Shown in pieces: positions 60,705-64,000 of a stretch of DNA of 64,000 nucleotides (position 1 is its first letter; every line of letters starts with the position of its first letter). Source of the stretch: Strongyloides papillosus (Eukaryota > Nematoda > Chromadorea > Rhabditida > Strongyloididae); contig SRSI01000077.1 of assembly GCA_005656395.1 (NCBI GenBank), forward strand, positions 744,001 to 808,000, given 5' to 3'. The notes below the pieces were generated by a model. It was not told the DNA's origin, made no database searches, and was given only the letters and a program-made list of their open reading frames with translations. Position numbers and translations under genes: made by a program.

Positions 60705-63700
60705 TAGGAAATCTAATTAAATGATGCGATAGTCAAATTGAACTCTCTAGAAATCTTTTTTTGCAACATACTTACATATGCATCTTCTCACATCACAATC
60801 CAAAAGGCCATCGATGTATATTCAATTAAATACTTGAAAAGATAAAAAAATTTCCTTTTCTTATAGAAGAGGAAAAAGACCGACTTTTAAGACGGAGTAC
60901 TGATTAGTATTCCTCATGCCAGGTCTTATTATTCTCTTTCCAAATTAACATAATTATTCTTTGAAAAGCGAAAATTCTATATCAAGCTGAGTTACATTGA
61001 GAATGATGTATCGAATTAAATAGATTAAAATTTTAAAAATAAGTTATTAGTTCTCTCTGGAGACGTTAATATTTGAAATATTGTTGAAATTCTATTATCA
61101 TATCAAACAAATTGTTAAAATACAATTTAAAGTTAAATTATTAAGTAAAAAATAATTTATATGTTGTTTTTTTTTCCAAAAATTGATTACGATAGAAAAA
61201 GTTTCAGTGATTAATTATTTCATTTAAAAATAATAACACAATTTTGACATATGGTGTTAATAAAAAGAAATCCCTGACCTGTATATTGTTTAAAGAAAAA
61301 GTAGGAAGGGATTAAAAAAAAGAATTAATATTTTGATTATATTTCTATCCATGTGATGACAATGAAACTTAATTGTATTAATCTTTCATTTAGATATCAA
61401 CTGTATAATTTATTCATGACAAGTGCCTTAAAAGGACACCTGTTGTTGAAAACAACATGAAGGACACTGATGTTTTTATGATAAAAGAAAATGAAAATTC
61501 TTTTTTTCCAAGATTTTATTGCATTTTTTCTACATAAATTCTAGAATATTTATTAAATAATAACTTTTTCATCAAATTACAATGAAAGGGTAATCGCTTG
61601 TTATTGAATAGGATGTAATGATGAAAAAGCTTATTATTTTTTGTCTTGTATAAACATATTTCTAAAGTTAATAATTACTTGTGTGATAGAAAAAACTTTT
61701 AAATTTAAAAGAGTTTATCTTAATTAAAATATATTTTTAAGAGTTTTTTGTAGAGTTGTTCTAAAATACAATTTTTAATTTTTAGTTATTCTATAGAAAA
61801 ACTTTTAAGTCTAAAAAGGAGTCATTAAAATATTTTATTAATCCATTAATTTATCAACACACTTTTTTTATTTCCTTCATCGTTACTCAACTAAAAAATT
61901 ATTTATCGTTGATTCTTTAATTAAACTTCTTGTTTTAAATGGCAGTATTTTATGAAACGTGATCTATGATGAGAAGTGAGGTTTTCCATATAATTTATAT
62001 AAGTTAATTTGATTAATTTCTGACAACACAATAAATATATTTATATAATAGATTATTGCTTCTATCAAAATATTTCTTTTTAAATATATTGATAGAGGAG
62101 AAGATATAATTCATTTAAATGGGTTTATTGTTTAAAATGATATTATGTGAGAACATTATTATTGTAGAGTTGATTGAAAAGATAAGAATGAATCATTTCC
62201 TTATCTGGATTGTATTTAAAATAGGCATTTCTTATCTTTTTTCATAAAAAAGCAACATAAAGTTGTTTTCTTTTTCCTTAGATAAAAGATAACCAAAAGT
62301 CACAATTTATGAGAATGAAAAAGATACTTCTGATTAAGAATAAATATGTATAAATATTTAGTGATGAAGACTAAAGATTTTCTAATGTATTGACTTATCA
62401 TTGTGTTGGATTATTAATGGAATGCTATAGTATATGGATATCCATATATTCGCTAAATGAACCAGATACTTTTCATTGAGACTTATTCTTTTTATACAAT
62501 ATATTATTAAGAAAAAGTATATCACCAAAGTCAAATCTATCTTTGGTAATAATTAAATTTATTTATTACTCAATTTACAAGCAAATAAAACATGTTCGTA
62601 TTTCATTCTATATTTCAACTCACTATTATCCTTCAATCTTTTGAATTTTCATTCTATACGCTTCATGAATTTATCTTGTTATTATTTCAATTATCTAAAT
62701 TTGTGATATAACATAAAGAACTCTTTTATAATCATAATGTACGTGAGTACAGGTAATTATTATGAGGATAATCATGATAATGATTATTGGGTTATGTAAA
62801 GAATAAATTAAACTTTGAATTGAAACCTTTTGTAATTAAACTATAATTTTATACCAATATTATCATTGTATTCTCTTTAAATAAACTTTACTATTATAGA
62901 ACTGCTATAAAACAAAATATTGAATTAGGTTATCAAAATTAACTTAAAAAAATTTAAATATTCTAAAATATTATAAGTTCTTTTTACTGATACTTGTTAA
63001 AAGTTTATTGCCCCTAATATTTTCTTCAAAATATTTGTCCATTGGAATAATTAACATAAAATTTTTATTCCAACCATCTGCGTGAAGGTGATCTATCTTA
63101 TACACAACATTTATTCACATTAATATTTTGTCATTAAACTTACCCGCGCACAAAGAATACATATATACACTCCTAAATGTTACCAATAAAACTATCTTTA
63201 AAAGTACCATAAGTATTATGGTATATTTTTATAACCCGCCAAAAGTCATTTTATCCTCATTAATAACTCACAAAGATGTATAACATGTTGCATATCAAAA
63301 ATTTTTATAGCAATGTTTAAAATGTTATAAAGATGATTCATTTACCATTCTTTGATATCAAAAAGAGGATGTCTTTAAAAACATTATAAAATGTTATTAA
63401 CTATTTATCTTTTCAAACTAAATTTAAGCCTATTTATATAGATTTTTGTTATTAAAGTTGTAAAAAGAATAATAGTACCAGATGATTGAAGTTATATAAT
63501 TTTTTATGATTCAATTAACATTTCCTCAAAAAGAGTTGCTTTAATTCAAGTACTTTTAAATATTATTGTATCCTAATGGCAGAGTATTTCTTTCTTCCTT
63601 TTCTTTAAATAATTTTTAAAGATGTTTATTTGATCATTAATAAAATGTTAAATACGTATTTAAGTAGTTAATATACAATCACCATATTTCCTTTTTTTTG

Positions 63701-64000
63701 CCGCTACCTGTTTACTATCTTATAATTAGAGAAATAAAAGTGAAACGATACATACCTCATTTAAGTATTATGGTACCTTTGAAAATGATTTTATACATAT
63801 TTCATCAGTCCTTTTTTCATGATACTATTTACGTTAGGAAGGGATGAACAACTTTCTATTAGGTCATGTTTACTTTAAAATAAAATAACAAGCTTATACA
63901 AATAAAGTTTATCTATTGATAGATACTTCTATTCGCAATATCAAGTATTCTTCAGAAGGAAAAAAGTATATCATTAACTTTTTAATAAGTTTCCTACTAT

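Larger units (their letters stand above)
57785..64000. other. 6.2-kb gene-poor tail of the window
   Basis: No coding region, RNA gene or mobile element recognised on either strand. Open frames are short and purely AT-driven (for example 58407-58619). A tRNA-like B box was looked for and not found. One hairpin with a G/C core lies at 60668-60704. The end may belong to the regulatory region of a gene beyond the window. Confidence 0.5.

Overview
This is a eukaryotic window, almost certainly from a parasitic or free-living roundworm, most like the Strongyloides group (clade IV) although the species cannot be fixed from sequence alone. The DNA is very AT-rich, genes are short and carry few introns (30 introns in 22 gene models, most of them about 40-60 nt), and several start codons sit directly behind a T-rich ...TAG/TAAG acceptor, as expected if a spliced leader is trans-spliced there. 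Each recognised protein has a clear animal relative, and two families (secreted proline/threonine-rich and cysteine-rich proteins) look nematode-specific. All exon boundaries given here were inferred by reading GT...AG junctions, phase and homology by eye.

Layout. 0-6.7 kb: 3' end of an RNF113-type RING/spliceosome gene, a DNA topoisomerase II without its C-terminal tail, a secreted low-complexity protein, and GDP-L-fucose synthase (minus). 7-10.6 kb: ubiquitin-conjugating enzyme UBE2L3/UBC-18 (minus), two cysteine-rich secreted proteins, and a four-pass MARVEL-like membrane protein. 12.5-17.4 kb: a PP1-targeting ankyrin protein with a CaaX end (PPP1R16), then RP2 (ARL3 GAP) tail-to-tail with ANKMY2/DAF-25. 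19.7-27 kb: a long INO80D-like nuclear protein, dolichol kinase and an MFSD13A/TMEM180 transporter. 29.5-34 kb: a TLCD1/2 (FLD-1) membrane protein and a polypeptide GalNAc-transferase. 34.9-43 kb: a tudor-type protein, a decayed 2,4-dienoyl-CoA reductase pseudogene and a four-finger zinc protein. 44.3-57.8 kb: RNA-exosome helicase MTR4, the checkpoint kinase ATR (2553 aa, mostly one 7.4-kb exon), the SLC25A44 carrier and mitochondrial ribosomal protein L13. 57.8-64 kb: no gene recognised.

Functionally this is an ordinary mixed housekeeping neighbourhood, not a single system. Recurrent themes are genome maintenance (TOP2, ATR, INO80D), RNA processing (RNF113, MTR4), protein glycosylation in the secretory route (GFUS, DOLK, GALNT) and cilia (RP2, ANKMY2). 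I found no evidence for a new multi-gene system; the most notable points are the tail-less TOP2, the adjacent cilium genes with almost touching 3' ends, the decayed DECR copy, the tudor and zinc-finger proteins of unknown role, and the use of AAG 3' splice sites.
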